Shown here piece after piece: positions 1-9,057 of a DNA stretch of 64,000 nt; within the stretch, counting starts at the first letter, position 1; every line of letters begins with the position of its first letter. The position numbers and the translations under genes were made by a program. Below the pieces are notes generated by a model. It worked only from the letters and a program-made list of their open reading frames with translations, searched no databases and was not told where the DNA came from. Origin of the DNA: Bacillus sp. FJAT-18017 (GTDB lineage: Bacteria > Bacillota > Bacilli > Bacillales > Cytobacillaceae); assembly GCF_001278805.1 (NCBI RefSeq), contig NZ_CP012602.1, positions 4,679,501 through 4,743,500 of the forward strand, in the 5' to 3' direction.

Positions 1-499
1 GCCAGGAGGACATGTTCTGGATCAGGTCATTTTTATAAGCGAAAAACGTGGTGATCGAGCCAACTATATTTCCGAACATCATTCCTACGAGCGGTATAAA
101 AATAGCATCCTTATATTTTACTCTGTCGAGGATCTTCATAAATATGAATGTACCTGCTAAGGCAAAGGCAAAAGCGACTAGCATTTTTACAAAAGGGCTG
201 GCAGATGTGAACAGCATTAGTGAAACAAGAATACCAAGCCTTGCGGAATCCATTGTTCCAGCAGTAGTCGGAGAAACGAATTTGTTTCGCGTTAGCTGCT
301 GCATAATGAGTCCACTAATACTCATCCCCACCCCGGCAAGGATGATACTCACCAAACGAGGAATACGGCTTGCAAGCAGTATGTCCGCTTGGTCTCCGCT
401 CAAACTAAATAAATCGAGCGGGCTTATATCAGTGACCCCAATAAATAGGGATGCAATGGATAGGATGATAAAAGCTGCAATTAAATAAATCAGTCTCAT
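1..499 (-). CDS. yclN: Siderophore ABC transporter permease, FecCD family (YclN-like), 3' end cut by window edge
   Basis: Membrane permease subunit that passes a ferric siderophore across the cytoplasmic membrane with a partner permease, ATPase and lipoprotein. Only the first ~166 residues are present, reading minus-strand from ATG at 499 and running off the window at base 1. The start of the protein (MRLIYLIAAFIILS), then SRIPRLVSIILAGVGMSISG and RNKFVSPTTAGTMD, are the typical N-terminal FecCD signatures and closely resemble Bacillus YclN as I remember it, the petrobactin permease. Several hydrophobic helices are visible. It should be the first gene of a yclNOPQ-type operon continuing outside the window. 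Two Fur-like boxes lie upstream, so iron repression is expected. The exact siderophore is inferred from the resemblance, not shown. Confidence 0.85.
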   Translation of the reverse strand, partial: MRLIYLIAAFIILSIASLFIGVTDISPLDLFSLSGDQADILLASRIPRLVSIILAGVGMSISGLIMQQLTRNKFVSPTTAGTMDSARLGILVSLMLFTSASPFVKMLVAFAFALAGTFIFMKILDRVKYKDAIFIPLVGMMFGNIVGSITTFFAYKNDLIQNMSSW

Positions 500-543
500 G
501 TGGCTTTCCCCAGGCCTTCAAAATTTTAGGTTCATTGTCTAAT

Positions 544-558
544 AGAGAATTATTATCA
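544..558. promoter_or_regulatory. Fur box 1 upstream of yclN-like gene
   Basis: AGAGAATTATTATCA matches the 7-1-7 Fur consensus TGATAATNATTATCA at 13 of 15 positions. It lies about 45 bp upstream of the permease start, where bound Fur would block transcription in iron-replete cells. Confidence 0.6.
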
Positions 559-639
559 TTTACTCATAAAAAAAAGGTGAAACAGTGTTTTTAATGTTTT
601 CACTATGGTTAGTGAATTATCTTACAAGTTTAATGTTAA

Positions 640-654
640 TGATATTCATTCTCA
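640..654. promoter_or_regulatory. Fur box 2 upstream of yclN-like gene
   Basis: TGATATTCATTCTCA matches the 7-1-7 Fur consensus at 13 of 15 positions and lies about 140 bp upstream of the permease start. Two boxes in one 320-bp intergenic region support Fur control of the operon. Confidence 0.55.
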
Positions 655-791
655 TTGTCAATCAGTTTTGACTTTTAAATGTGGCAAAAAGCAAAACCTT
701 CATTATTATCTCTCAGTTATTTTCTGATATGTATTTTCCTGTAATTATATTGTTATTTTATCCACAATTAATTGAACCAGGAACGTAAAAA

Positions 792-814
792 GCGGCTAAA
801 GAAAGCTTAGCCGC
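792..814 (-). terminator. Rho-independent terminator of the MerR-type gene
   Basis: GCGGCTAA and TTAGCCGC form an 8-bp stem. Read on the minus strand it is followed by TTTTTACG. It lies just past the stop codon of the MerR-family regulator. Confidence 0.8.
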
Positions 815-821
815 CACGTTA

Positions 822-1586
822 TTACTTTTTAAATTCTGTATAAATATGAATTGCATCCCTCAGGAACTTTGCAGTGCCTGGCTGGTCCTTATCATAATAT
901 GAAGTAAAACGTTCGTCATCAACATACATCTGTGCAAGACTGGCGTGAGCCTCCTTGCTATAGCTGCTCCAGTAAAACATCAGCCACTTCTTATGCAATC
1001 CCGCAGCCTTTTGAGCGAGTTCTCCGGCAGGATTACCGGTTTTGAAGGCTTCTGCCAATGTACGCTGAACCTCCACAGCAAGTTTCGTCACTTCTTCATG
1101 CTGTTCCGGCGTCATGCTCTTTACTTTCGCATACGATTGCTCAACTTCATCTTTTCCATACTTTTGTCTAATCTCATCCCCGTACTTTTCTTCATTCTCC
1201 TCAATCATCTTTTGTTTGAAGCCTTCAAATTTTTCTTTGTCACTCATCGTAGAACTCCCTTCCTTTGATTTAATTGTTTTTTCCACATTGGCTATCAACA
1301 GCTCAAGCTGTCGCCTCTTTTCCAGGAGTTTTTCGCGATGGCCCCTTAAAGCAGCCACCTCATTGAAGCCTGGCGCAATGATGATATCCTTTATTGTTTC
1401 AAGTGGCACATCAAGCTCCCTGTAAAATAGGATTTGCTGCAGCCTGTTCACCTCGGCGCTTCCATAAATACGATAACCCGATGAGTTTATTCTTGCCGGC
1501 TTAAGGATACCTATTTCATCGTAATACCGTAATGTCCTGGCACTAATCCCCGCCAGATCGGCAAGCCTCTGTACCGTATATTCCAT
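822..1586 (-). CDS. MerR-family transcriptional regulator with TipAS ligand-binding domain
   Basis: DNA-binding regulator of 254 residues. The N-terminal ~70 residues are a MerR winged helix-turn-helix (YTVQRLADLAGISARTLRYYDEIGILKP), followed by a dimerisation coiled coil. The C-terminal ~140 residues form an all-helical TipAS-like domain with aromatic-rich helices (KWLMFYWSSYSKEAH), as in TipA and Mta, which bind antibiotics or hydrophobic drugs. The ATG at 1586 is chosen because AGGAGGG lies 6 bp upstream; an in-frame start 34 codons earlier lacks such a site and would read through the promoter. The gene is monocistronic, with its own terminator. A MerR-type 19-bp-spacer promoter with a dyad directly upstream implies autoregulation. 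No target efflux gene is adjacent, so the regulon is unknown. Confidence 0.88.
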   Translation of the reverse strand: MEYTVQRLADLAGISARTLRYYDEIGILKPARINSSGYRIYGSAEVNRLQQILFYRELDVPLETIKDIIIAPGFNEVAALRGHREKLLEKRRQLELLIANVEKTIKSKEGSSTMSDKEKFEGFKQKMIEENEEKYGDEIRQKYGKDEVEQSYAKVKSMTPEQHEEVTKLAVEVQRTLAEAFKTGNPAGELAQKAAGLHKKWLMFYWSSYSKEAHASLAQMYVDDERFTSYYDKDQPGTAKFLRDAIHIYTEFKK

Positions 1587-1606
1587 CTGAATCCCTCCTA
1601 AATCCC

Positions 1607-1637
1607 ACTGTATACCTTTACGTTGCGTGAAGGTCAA
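1607..1637 (-). promoter_or_regulatory. MerR-type promoter and operator (autoregulation)
   Basis: On the minus strand a -35 TTGACC (1632-1637) and a -10 TACAGT (1607-1612) are separated by 19 bp, the over-long spacer typical of MerR-activated promoters. The spacer holds the dyad ACCTT.ACG...CGT.AAGGT (1614-1634). It sits 20 bp upstream of the regulator start, so drug-dependent self-activation is likely. Confidence 0.65.
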
Positions 1638-1686
1638 GGGGATCATGAATAAATGGGCAATCTTTTTCGGAAAGGTGAAGCCCAAC

Positions 1687-1965
1687 ATTGTTTTGACTAG
1701 TGAATGTTAACTATAAAGGTTTCAATTTTGATGGTTATTTGGTGCCACTTTTACCGGAATATATAGTACTTCATAGCATGGTTACTGCCTGTGAGTAACT
1801 AACCCCTGCACGGCATAGGCTAGTCCCTGCCTGTCAGCGCCTAGTTATTCTCAATTGCAAAATCGGACTGTTACTAGTGAAATCCAAGCTATTTTAACTC
1901 TTTCTTACTATATAAATTAAGGCTATCTAACTGACTAATCCATGTAAACTTATAATCCTTCCGCT
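1687..1965. other. Intergenic stretch without a recognisable gene
   Basis: About 280 bp between the MerR gene and the terminator of the protease gene. I see no open frame with a ribosome binding site. The segment 1770-1870 has short inverted, CTAG-containing words and may be decayed repeat DNA, but no second copy is evident in this window. Confidence 0.3.
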
Positions 1966-1969
1966 AAAA

Positions 1970-2013
1970 AAAGCCCCTCCCTGACAGGAGGTTCCTGCCT
2001 TGGGAGGGGCTTT
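1970..2013 (-). terminator. Strong terminator of the subtilase gene
   Basis: AAAGCCCCTCCC pairs perfectly with GGGAGGGGCTTT (12 bp), with a small inner hairpin in the loop. On the minus strand the stem ends in a run of seven T. It lies 15 bp past the protease stop codon. Confidence 0.9.
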
Positions 2014-2027
2014 CATACAGCTAGCGG

Positions 2028-5000
2028 TTAATACGTTTTAGCGGATCCAACAGAGGAATAACCACTGTAGTATTTTTTTCCGCTAACGGTTTTGACCGCA
2101 CGCACTTTGTAGTAGTATGTTTTACCTTTTGTTAGCTTTGTATTGATCACGCTTGCGACACTGCCCTTTGTAACAGTCGCTACTTTGGTATATTTGCCAG
2201 ATTTTGAAGTAGCGCGATATACCTCATATCCTGTTGCTTCGCTTGAAGCCTTCCAGGATACCTTAAGTGAAGTAGCCGAATACCTCTTTACAGACAGGCC
2301 TGTCGGTGTAGCAAGAACTGGAGCCTTGCTGACTACTGCGGAATTAGGACTCACTACTTTTACGCCATCTACCCTCTGGTAGGAAACAACTTTATAATAA
2401 TAAGTTTTTCCTGGAGTCAACGCGCCATTTGTGTAGCTTGTTGCCGTTCCGCTTGTTAAAGTTGCAATTTTGCTGTATGTGCCGTACTTGGAAGTTGAAC
2501 GATAAACTTCATAGCCTTGTGCACCAGACACTTTACCCCAGCTTATTTTCACCTTGTTATAGCCGGCAGAAGCTGCTTTAACAGATGCAGGAGCGGCAAT
2601 CTTTACAAACTTGGCATAAAGATTAGTATTTCCAGCTACTGCTTTGCTGAAATTGAACTTAGTCTTAAGAGCTTGATCTGAGTACCAGCCGATGAATGTA
2701 TATCCTTTCTTCACCGGTTTTGCAGGAGCCTTTAACGTACTGCCCTCAATGACATTCTCAGTTTTATAAACTTTACCATCAACGTAGTAGTTAACAGTAA
2801 ATGTTTCTTTGCCGCGGAATACATTGACTTCCTTGGTTGTCTTGTTGCCTGCAACGTCGACTACTTCAAGCAAGAATGTATTCACACCAGGCTGCAGGGG
2901 CAGCGTTGTTTTAACAGTATGGCTATAACCATCCATCACATATGGTTCAGGAAGCGGGTTATAGAATTCTTCACTTCCATCTACGTAAAAGCGGACTTCG
3001 TCAAAATTATCAGAAAGAGTTGCTGAAAGCTCAACAGAAGTCGTATCTTCACTTACCTTTGCAGGTACGGATACATCCAGGCCAGGAGCTTGTGTATCAA
3101 CAAAAACATGACGCAGGAAGTCAGCTGCCTTATTACCGGCGACATCTGTTCCGGCAAATCTGATTTTATGAAATCCATCTTCTAGAGTAAGAACCGTATC
3201 GAAATCCCAACGTTTCGTTGTTTCGTTCCATTTCAGCTCAACTTCATTGCCATTGACTGTTAAGCTGGCCGGAGCTGTTTCATCAACAACATATCCTTTT
3301 ACTGGTACTTGGTTTGTGCTGAAAATACCAAATGGTTCTGGATCGATTGCAAAAATTTGCGGGGCGTCAGTATCATTGACGCCTTTTAGGACTTTCTTAG
3401 CAACATTGCCTGCATAGTCGTAAGCTACCAAAGTTACTTCAGAACCTAATGCTGGAGCTTCTTTAAATGTATATGTTCCTGCATCCCCTGCAAGCGGTAA
3501 ATCATCTTTGCCAAATACAGAAGTACCATTTAGGAGGACATCCACATACGCAACGCCAGAGCCTTCAACATCGGAGGTTGTGAATGTCAATTGGTCCCCT
3601 TTTACTTTTCCATCAACAACTGGTACTTTTGTATCAACGATTACCGGCACTTGTACCTTTTGAGGTTCTTTGCCCGGATAGTCGATAGTAGACACAATTT
3701 CATAATAGTATTGTCCATCAGGCACTTTTAAATATTTTACTTTTCCATCCCAAGTTGTTGTAGAGCTATAGGAATATTCCAGTGCAGCTCCACTGTTATA
3801 ATAATTCTTCCTGACCATTGTATCGGATTTAATTTTCCTAAGGAAGTTCTTATCCTTATCCAGAACCCTGTAATCTACTGTTTTAGCATTCCTTAAGAAA
3901 GAAAGAACTGGAGTTGCGCTATCTTTAACACCATCACCATTAGGGGAGAAAGCAATCTTATTTGATTCATATGCTTTCTTTAACGGGTTGTAACCAAGAT
4001 AACTTCCCTTCTGATCTACCATTCCAGCTGCTTCGTAGTAAGAATTAGCGCCATCGTAGATCATTTCATCCAATACAGGCGCCTCGTTCCAATCCCCGCG
4101 GAACCCGACGTACGGAACAGTAAGTTCAGGATACTCATCAGTTGTATTTGTCAGTGTGATAAAGCCTTCTACGAAGTAGCCATTTTCAAACAACTCTTCC
4201 AGCGGCTCTCCGAAAGTAGATACATTATTTTTAAGGTCGATCGTAACTGTCAGTTCCGCTTCGTCGTTTGCAGGAACCTTTAATTCCTCTTTATCGAACT
4301 TTAGAGGAAGTTCCTCAGTATCCGCATTGAAAATAGCTTGCGCTTCGCCAAGATCAATTCCATATTTAGCATAAATCATATCAGTCAATACAGTTCCGCT
4401 TACCTTGTAGGTAACCTCTTTATCTGAGAAGTTTTTCGCCTTAAGTGTAAAGGTAGCTGTATCACCATTAATCTCCTTCAGTGCAACCTTTGCTTCGTTT
4501 GTTTTAGCCTCAGTTACAACGACTGGAGTGCTCAATGCGGCATGAAGCTGCATTAATCCTGCACCTTGTCTCCTAGGAGAATAAGGATTTTCGAGATTAA
4601 GGGCAACATTATTCGCACCTTTATCCATTACAGGCTTACTGGTGTTCATTAAAATATTTTTCGCGAAATTCACTTTTTCCTTTCCAGTCAATGCGGCGAA
4701 ATCCTCTTCAATGCGCTGCAGGATTAGTGCTGACCCACCGGCAACATGTGGAGCCGCCATTGAAGTGCCGCTCATCAAACCATATTCATTATTATTTAGA
4801 GTAGAAAGGATATTTCCGCCTGGTGCAGTGATCTCCGGTTTGAAATCAAGGTTTGGTGTCACGCCCCATGATGTGAAGTCGGACATCTCACCTGCTGTAG
4901 GACTAACAATGGTCTCAATATCGCCTTTGAATTGGACTTCAACCTTTGTTCCTTTGTCAAGCTCCTCTTTAAGCTTAAGGCCATCTGCCTGAAGGATAGA

Positions 5001-6515
5001 AAGGTGAGGAATTTTAATGGCTGGATCATCTGCCATATTAATCGTTCCGGTTGTATTGTTATAAATAATCGCACCAACTGCCCCTGCTTTCTGGGCATTT
5101 AATGTTTTATCAACAAACGCAATGCTGCCGCGTGAAATCAGTGCATATTTTCCCTTGAAATCCTTACCTTCAAACTCGGCAGGAGTTCCTAGGCCAGCTG
5201 AAACAACTTCATATTTACCGGTTGTCGTCTTTAAAGGATCCGCTGTTCCGGCAGTGAGGAATTGCAGTTTACCAGTTTCTGTGCCATTTAAAGAATACGT
5301 GAAAAGATTCAAATCAACATATTCATTTTCGTAGGATGCTACCTGGAGGGAATCATAGGATAACCCTGGTGATCCGACAACACCCTTGTCAGGATTGGAG
5401 GCATATGTGTTATAAAAGCCACTGCCAAGGCGGTCAGAGTTGCCTGCGGAAATTGACATTAATACGCCGTTTTCAACTGCACGGGCTATCGCTTTTTGTT
5501 CAGGGTCTTCAGGAGCAACAAACGATGCAGTCGAGCCAAGGCTCATGTTCAGGACATCAGCACCAAGGACAATTGCATCATCAATGGCCTTCACATAAAT
5601 ATCGCTCCATGTAGAAGGCATTTCCGGGTCGTTTCCAAATACTTTCAGGGCAAGAAGCTGTGCTTCAGGAGCAACACCCTTCAATCCCCCGTTCTCCTCA
5701 TCGCCATTCGCACCGACTGTTCCGGCAACATGCATGCCGTGCATAGATGCTCCTGGTCCCAGATCAAGGATTTCGGCGTTTTCGTCCATATAATTGTACC
5801 CATATGGGACTTTTTCGGTATAGAACTTACCCGGGAGGCCCTTTTCAGCTGCAACCTTATCCACGCCTTCCTTTGTAAGGCTTGCTTCGGAGGCATCCGT
5901 TAAAACCATGTCTCTGTGGCTTGGGTCAATACCAGTGTCAATGACACCGACAACCATGCCTTCACCTTTATAGTTGTACTCATTCCAGGCTTTTTGGGCC
6001 TCGACAAGTTCTTTACTGTATTTCATGTCTGGCAGTTCTTGTGGGCGTTGATATTCATGGGTAATTGTTACATTTTCAACACCTGCAAGATTTCTGATGA
6101 GTTGGATTTGTCCAAACTCAACAACACCGCTGAATCCATTGAATGCAGTTGTGAAATTTTCTTTATACTGCATTTTGATAGCTTTTTTGCTTAACAGTTC
6201 TTTAACTGATTTTTGCTGGCCAAGTGCTTGGGCCTGCAGCTTATCTTTAGTAGCTTTTGGAAGCTCATTGTATTTTTTTCCTTGCTTTGTGGCATATGTA
6301 ATCGCCGGTTCTCCTTCTACTTCAACAATGATTCTGACTTTATCAGTGTTTTTATAGCCCGACTTAGCGTCCGTCTTGGAGACAGTTTGCTTTTGGCCTT
6401 TTGCGTATTCTGGTTTTGTATTCTGGGACAGGATTGGTTTCCCGGCCCCGAGCGCGCTGTTCGAGAACACTAGCAGAAAAATCATCAAAAGCGCAAAACT
6501 TCTTTTTAACTTCAA
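2028..6515 (-). CDS. Secreted multidomain S8 subtilisin-family serine protease
   Basis: Large extracellular protease, about 1,495 residues. A signal peptide (KLKRSFALLMIFLLVFSNSALG) is followed by an I9-like propeptide (~60-160), a subtilase domain (~187-660) and an inserted PA domain (~430-535). Counting from the upstream GTG at 6524, the triad is Asp196 (VIDTG), His262 (HGMHVAG) and Ser588 (GTSMAAPH), with oxyanion Asn362. Then come a lactocepin-type Fn3_5 region (~680-810), several Ig-like domains (~860-1235, including SPNGDGVKD), an InlB/Listeria-Bacteroides repeat (~1241-1307, GYTFIGWY) and two fibronectin type III domains (~1312-1498). There is no LPXTG or SLH anchor, so it is probably released or held by wall-binding repeats. 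TTG at 6515 is preferred because GGGGAG lies 8 bp upstream, whereas the GTG at 6524 abuts that site. Substrates are unknown. Confidence 0.92.
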   Translation of the reverse strand: MKLKRSFALLMIFLLVFSNSALGAGKPILSQNTKPEYAKGQKQTVSKTDAKSGYKNTDKVRIIVEVEGEPAITYATKQGKKYNELPKATKDKLQAQALGQQKSVKELLSKKAIKMQYKENFTTAFNGFSGVVEFGQIQLIRNLAGVENVTITHEYQRPQELPDMKYSKELVEAQKAWNEYNYKGEGMVVGVIDTGIDPSHRDMVLTDASEASLTKEGVDKVAAEKGLPGKFYTEKVPYGYNYMDENAEILDLGPGASMHGMHVAGTVGANGDEENGGLKGVAPEAQLLALKVFGNDPEMPSTWSDIYVKAIDDAIVLGADVLNMSLGSTASFVAPEDPEQKAIARAVENGVLMSISAGNSDRLGSGFYNTYASNPDKGVVGSPGLSYDSLQVASYENEYVDLNLFTYSLNGTETGKLQFLTAGTADPLKTTTGKYEVVSAGLGTPAEFEGKDFKGKYALISRGSIAFVDKTLNAQKAGAVGAIIYNNTTGTINMADDPAIKIPHLSILQADGLKLKEELDKGTKVEVQFKGDIETIVSPTAGEMSDFTSWGVTPNLDFKPEITAPGGNILSTLNNNEYGLMSGTSMAAPHVAGGSALILQRIEEDFAALTGKEKVNFAKNILMNTSKPVMDKGANNVALNLENPYSPRRQGAGLMQLHAALSTPVVVTEAKTNEAKVALKEINGDTATFTLKAKNFSDKEVTYKVSGTVLTDMIYAKYGIDLGEAQAIFNADTEELPLKFDKEELKVPANDEAELTVTIDLKNNVSTFGEPLEELFENGYFVEGFITLTNTTDEYPELTVPYVGFRGDWNEAPVLDEMIYDGANSYYEAAGMVDQKGSYLGYNPLKKAYESNKIAFSPNGDGVKDSATPVLSFLRNAKTVDYRVLDKDKNFLRKIKSDTMVRKNYYNSGAALEYSYSSTTTWDGKVKYLKVPDGQYYYEIVSTIDYPGKEPQKVQVPVIVDTKVPVVDGKVKGDQLTFTTSDVEGSGVAYVDVLLNGTSVFGKDDLPLAGDAGTYTFKEAPALGSEVTLVAYDYAGNVAKKVLKGVNDTDAPQIFAIDPEPFGIFSTNQVPVKGYVVDETAPASLTVNGNEVELKWNETTKRWDFDTVLTLEDGFHKIRFAGTDVAGNKAADFLRHVFVDTQAPGLDVSVPAKVSEDTTSVELSATLSDNFDEVRFYVDGSEEFYNPLPEPYVMDGYSHTVKTTLPLQPGVNTFLLEVVDVAGNKTTKEVNVFRGKETFTVNYYVDGKVYKTENVIEGSTLKAPAKPVKKGYTFIGWYSDQALKTKFNFSKAVAGNTNLYAKFVKIAAPASVKAASAGYNKVKISWGKVSGAQGYEVYRSTSKYGTYSKIATLTSGTATSYTNGALTPGKTYYYKVVSYQRVDGVKVVSPNSAVVSKAPVLATPTGLSVKRYSATSLKVSWKASSEATGYEVYRATSKSGKYTKVATVTKGSVASVINTKLTKGKTYYYKVRAVKTVSGKKYYSGYSSVGSAKTY

Positions 6516-6891
6516 GCCTCTCACTCCCCGTTGTCTCTTATTCTTTCAAACCTGCTCCTTACCCCCACTGGCAAAGTCTTTACCAGCTTGTCTGACTTTT
6601 GTAAAATAACGATTCAAATTTTGGGATAAGAAAAAACACCCTATTCCAATGAACAGAGCATTTGCCTTAACTAAGAAGCATGGAGCCACTCAGCCCCAGA
6701 TCAGAATCGTATTTTACTACTTAAATGTGTTGGAAATTCCCTCCTCTAAAGGTTTTTAAATACAATTTCAGTTTATTCAAAATATAAACAATAGTCAATT
6801 AGTATTTTGTAAATAAATTAAATTTTTGGAAATAACAGAATTATCACATAACCATAAAATTTGAGCCGGCTATTTTATTTTCCTTGTATAG
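6516..6891. other. Divergent intergenic region, protease / pepF
   Basis: About 375 AT-rich bases upstream of both the protease (minus) and pepF (plus). It must carry the protease promoter, but I cannot pick one with confidence. No small ORF or strong hairpin is evident. Confidence 0.3.
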
Positions 6892-6919
6892 TTGACTTAA
6901 TTTTCAAATATTATAGAAT
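6892..6919 (+). promoter_or_regulatory. Candidate sigma-A promoter of pepF
   Basis: TTGACT (6892-6897) and TAGAAT (6914-6919) are separated by 16 bp in an AT-rich region about 35 bp upstream of the pepF start. It is a reasonable housekeeping promoter; the call rests on the hexamers alone. Confidence 0.5.
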
Positions 6920-6954
6920 TATATTTAGTATCTCGAAGTAATTAGGAGGACCGT

Positions 6955-8769
6955 ATGGAAAAAACAGTAGAAAAACGGCTTGTCCGATCCGAAGTACCGG
7001 AAGAAACCACATGGGATCTTTCCAGTCTTTTTGCAAATGACGAACAATGGGAAGAAGAATTGAATAAAACAGCGGCTTCACTGACCGAGTTTACAAGATT
7101 TAAAGGGCAATTGGGGAGAAATGCAGCCTCCTTGCTGGAATGCCTCGAAGCCCAAGAACAGTTATCTATGAAATTAGTTAAACTAATGACTTATGCCAAT
7201 CTAAAGCAAACTGCTGATGGGACAGACCCTGCCAACCAGGCTAATTCCGGCAAAGCTGCAGCGGTCAGGACCCAGGCAAACGCTGCACTTTCATTCATTG
7301 AGTCTGAAATTCTCTCTCTGCCTGATGGCACTCTGGAACAATACCTTTCCGAGGAGAAAGGGCTGAAGCCATTCCGTAAAACTCTTTTTGAATTGCTAGA
7401 AACCAAGAGTCACCGCCTGTCTTCTGAAACAGAGGAAGCACTTGCCGCTCTAGGCGAATTACATAATGCTCCTTATACCATTTATAATTTAAGCAAGCTT
7501 GCCGACATGGAATTTTCTCCAATCAAGGATGACCACGGAAACGAACTGCCGGTTTCATTCGCACTTTTTGAAAATAGATATGAATTCTCGGCGGATACAC
7601 AAGTCCGTCGTAAAGCATACGATTCGTTTATCAAAACACTAAAGCAATACAAAAACACAATTGCTGGGACCTATTCAACCGAAGTAAAGAAACAGGTTGC
7701 ACTTGCAAAGCTAAGGAAATACAACTCTGTTACCGAAATGCTGCTTGAACCCCAGAAAGTTTCACTGGACATGTACAACAATCAGCTGGATATCATTTTC
7801 ACTGAGCTAGCTCCACATATGCGGCGCTATGCGACGCTGAAAAAGAAAGTGCTTGGCCTTGAAGAATTGCGCTTCTGTGACTTGAAAGCTCCATTTGATC
7901 CGGACTTCAATCCCGAAACGACCTATGAAGAGGCGAGAAATGTCATTATTGAATCCTTAAAAGTAATGGGACCTGAATATACGGGTATCATTAAAAAAGG
8001 ATTTGACGAAAGATGGGTAGATCGCGCGGACAATGTCGGAAAGTCGACAGGAGCCTTCTGCTCAAGCCCTTATGGAGCACATCCTTACATTCTCATAACC
8101 TGGCAGGATAATATGCGAGGCGCATTTACCCTTGCACATGAATTTGGTCATGCAGGCCATTTCTATTTGGCCAATAAAGAGCAGCGAATTATGAATACCC
8201 GCCCGTCCATGTATTTCGTTGAGGCACCGTCCACAATGAATGAACTGCTATTGGCACAGCACCTCATGGAAGCCACGGATGATAAGCAAATGCGGCGCTG
8301 GGTGATTCTTCAGCTTTTAAGCACGTACTACCATAATTTTGTTACACACCTTCTAGAAGGAGAATTCCAGCGCAGGGTATACTCAGCAGCAGAAAATGGC
8401 GGTGCCCTGACCGCAAAATCCTTCAGTGAAATGAAAGGTCAAGTACTTTCTGAATTCTGGGGAGACAGTGTGTCCCTCGATGAAGGGGCTTCCTTGACAT
8501 GGATGCGCCAGCCGCATTATTATATGGGCCTTTATCCATATACGTATTCCGCAGGTCTGACTGCGTCTACTGCAGTTGCCCAATTGATCCAGGAAGAAGG
8601 CCAGCCTGCTGTAGACAGATGGCTTGAAGCGCTTCGGGCAGGAGGAACAAAAACACCTCTTGAACTTATGAAGCATGCAGGTGTCGATATGTCCACTCCT
8701 GAACCAATCAAGGTTGCCGTTTCCTATGTTGGTTCATTAATTGATGAACTTGAAAAATCATATGAGTAA
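6955..8769 (+). CDS. pepF: Oligoendopeptidase F (M3 family zinc metallopeptidase)
   Basis: Cytoplasmic peptidase of 604 residues, the usual length of the M3B oligopeptidase F family, which degrades short peptides. The zinc motif HEFGH is at residues 395-399 (LAHEFGHAGHFY), and the third ligand is probably Glu423 in FVEAPSTMNE. The N-terminal helical domain and the C-terminal substrate-channel motif (PYTYSAGL) are also present. AGGAGG lies 5 bp before the ATG. It is a single gene with its own promoter and terminator. No signal peptide is seen, so it is cytoplasmic and not secreted. Function is assigned from family membership; a role in peptide recycling is inferred. Confidence 0.95.
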   Translation: MEKTVEKRLVRSEVPEETTWDLSSLFANDEQWEEELNKTAASLTEFTRFKGQLGRNAASLLECLEAQEQLSMKLVKLMTYANLKQTADGTDPANQANSGKAAAVRTQANAALSFIESEILSLPDGTLEQYLSEEKGLKPFRKTLFELLETKSHRLSSETEEALAALGELHNAPYTIYNLSKLADMEFSPIKDDHGNELPVSFALFENRYEFSADTQVRRKAYDSFIKTLKQYKNTIAGTYSTEVKKQVALAKLRKYNSVTEMLLEPQKVSLDMYNNQLDIIFTELAPHMRRYATLKKKVLGLEELRFCDLKAPFDPDFNPETTYEEARNVIIESLKVMGPEYTGIIKKGFDERWVDRADNVGKSTGAFCSSPYGAHPYILITWQDNMRGAFTLAHEFGHAGHFYLANKEQRIMNTRPSMYFVEAPSTMNELLLAQHLMEATDDKQMRRWVILQLLSTYYHNFVTHLLEGEFQRRVYSAAENGGALTAKSFSEMKGQVLSEFWGDSVSLDEGASLTWMRQPHYYMGLYPYTYSAGLTASTAVAQLIQEEGQPAVDRWLEALRAGGTKTPLELMKHAGVDMSTPEPIKVAVSYVGSLIDELEKSYE

Positions 8770-8840
8770 ACATGGGAGCTAGACGGAGACACACCTGATA
8801 GTATCCACAGTAGCAAAATTTAATTCTATCCTTACTAATA

Positions 8841-8870
8841 AAATGCCCGCCAGCAAAATGGCGGGCATTT
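8841..8870 (+). terminator. Terminator of pepF
   Basis: AAATGCCCGCC pairs with GGCGGGCATTT (11 bp, 8-base loop) and is followed by CTTTT on the plus strand. It lies 70 bp after the pepF stop codon. Confidence 0.88.
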
Positions 8871-8963
8871 CTTTTAGCAAAATTTGTTGCTCATACTTCT
8901 ATGCAATATACTAAAGTTACCATCATAAGCTTCTACTAATCCTGTTGAAAGGAGTTGCTTCCC

Positions 8964-8990
8964 ATGAAATTAGCAAGGCCGCCTTGTTAA
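8964..8990 (+). CDS. Possible 8-residue leader peptide upstream of MFS exporter
   Basis: A tiny frame encoding MKLARPPC begins at ATG 8964 and stops at TAA 8988-8990. It has a textbook AAAGGAG (8948-8954) 9 bp upstream. Its codons contain a CAAGG/CCTTG self-complementary element. It ends about 20 nt before a hairpin that can mask the exporter's Shine-Dalgarno. The Arg-Pro-Pro-Cys end is the kind of sequence on which ribosomes pause. By analogy with erm and cat leaders it may couple ribosome stalling to exporter translation. Expression is not proven. Confidence 0.5.
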   Translation: MKLARPPC

Positions 8991-9009
8991 CCTGATTGCC
9001 CACGTCCCC

Positions 9010-9048
9010 CTCCTTGTTTGTAAGGTTTGAACCTTACAAATGAAAGGA
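9010..9048 (+). promoter_or_regulatory. Hairpin that can sequester the MFS exporter ribosome binding site
   Basis: An 11-bp perfect inverted repeat (TTTGTAAGGTT / AACCTTACAAA, 2-nt centre, 9017-9040) is extended at its base by CTCCTT (9010-9015) pairing with AAGGAG (9043-9048), the exporter's Shine-Dalgarno. No U-tract follows, so it is not a terminator. The 24-bp palindrome could instead be a repressor operator. Confidence 0.55.
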
Positions 9049-9057
9049 GAAAAGGAC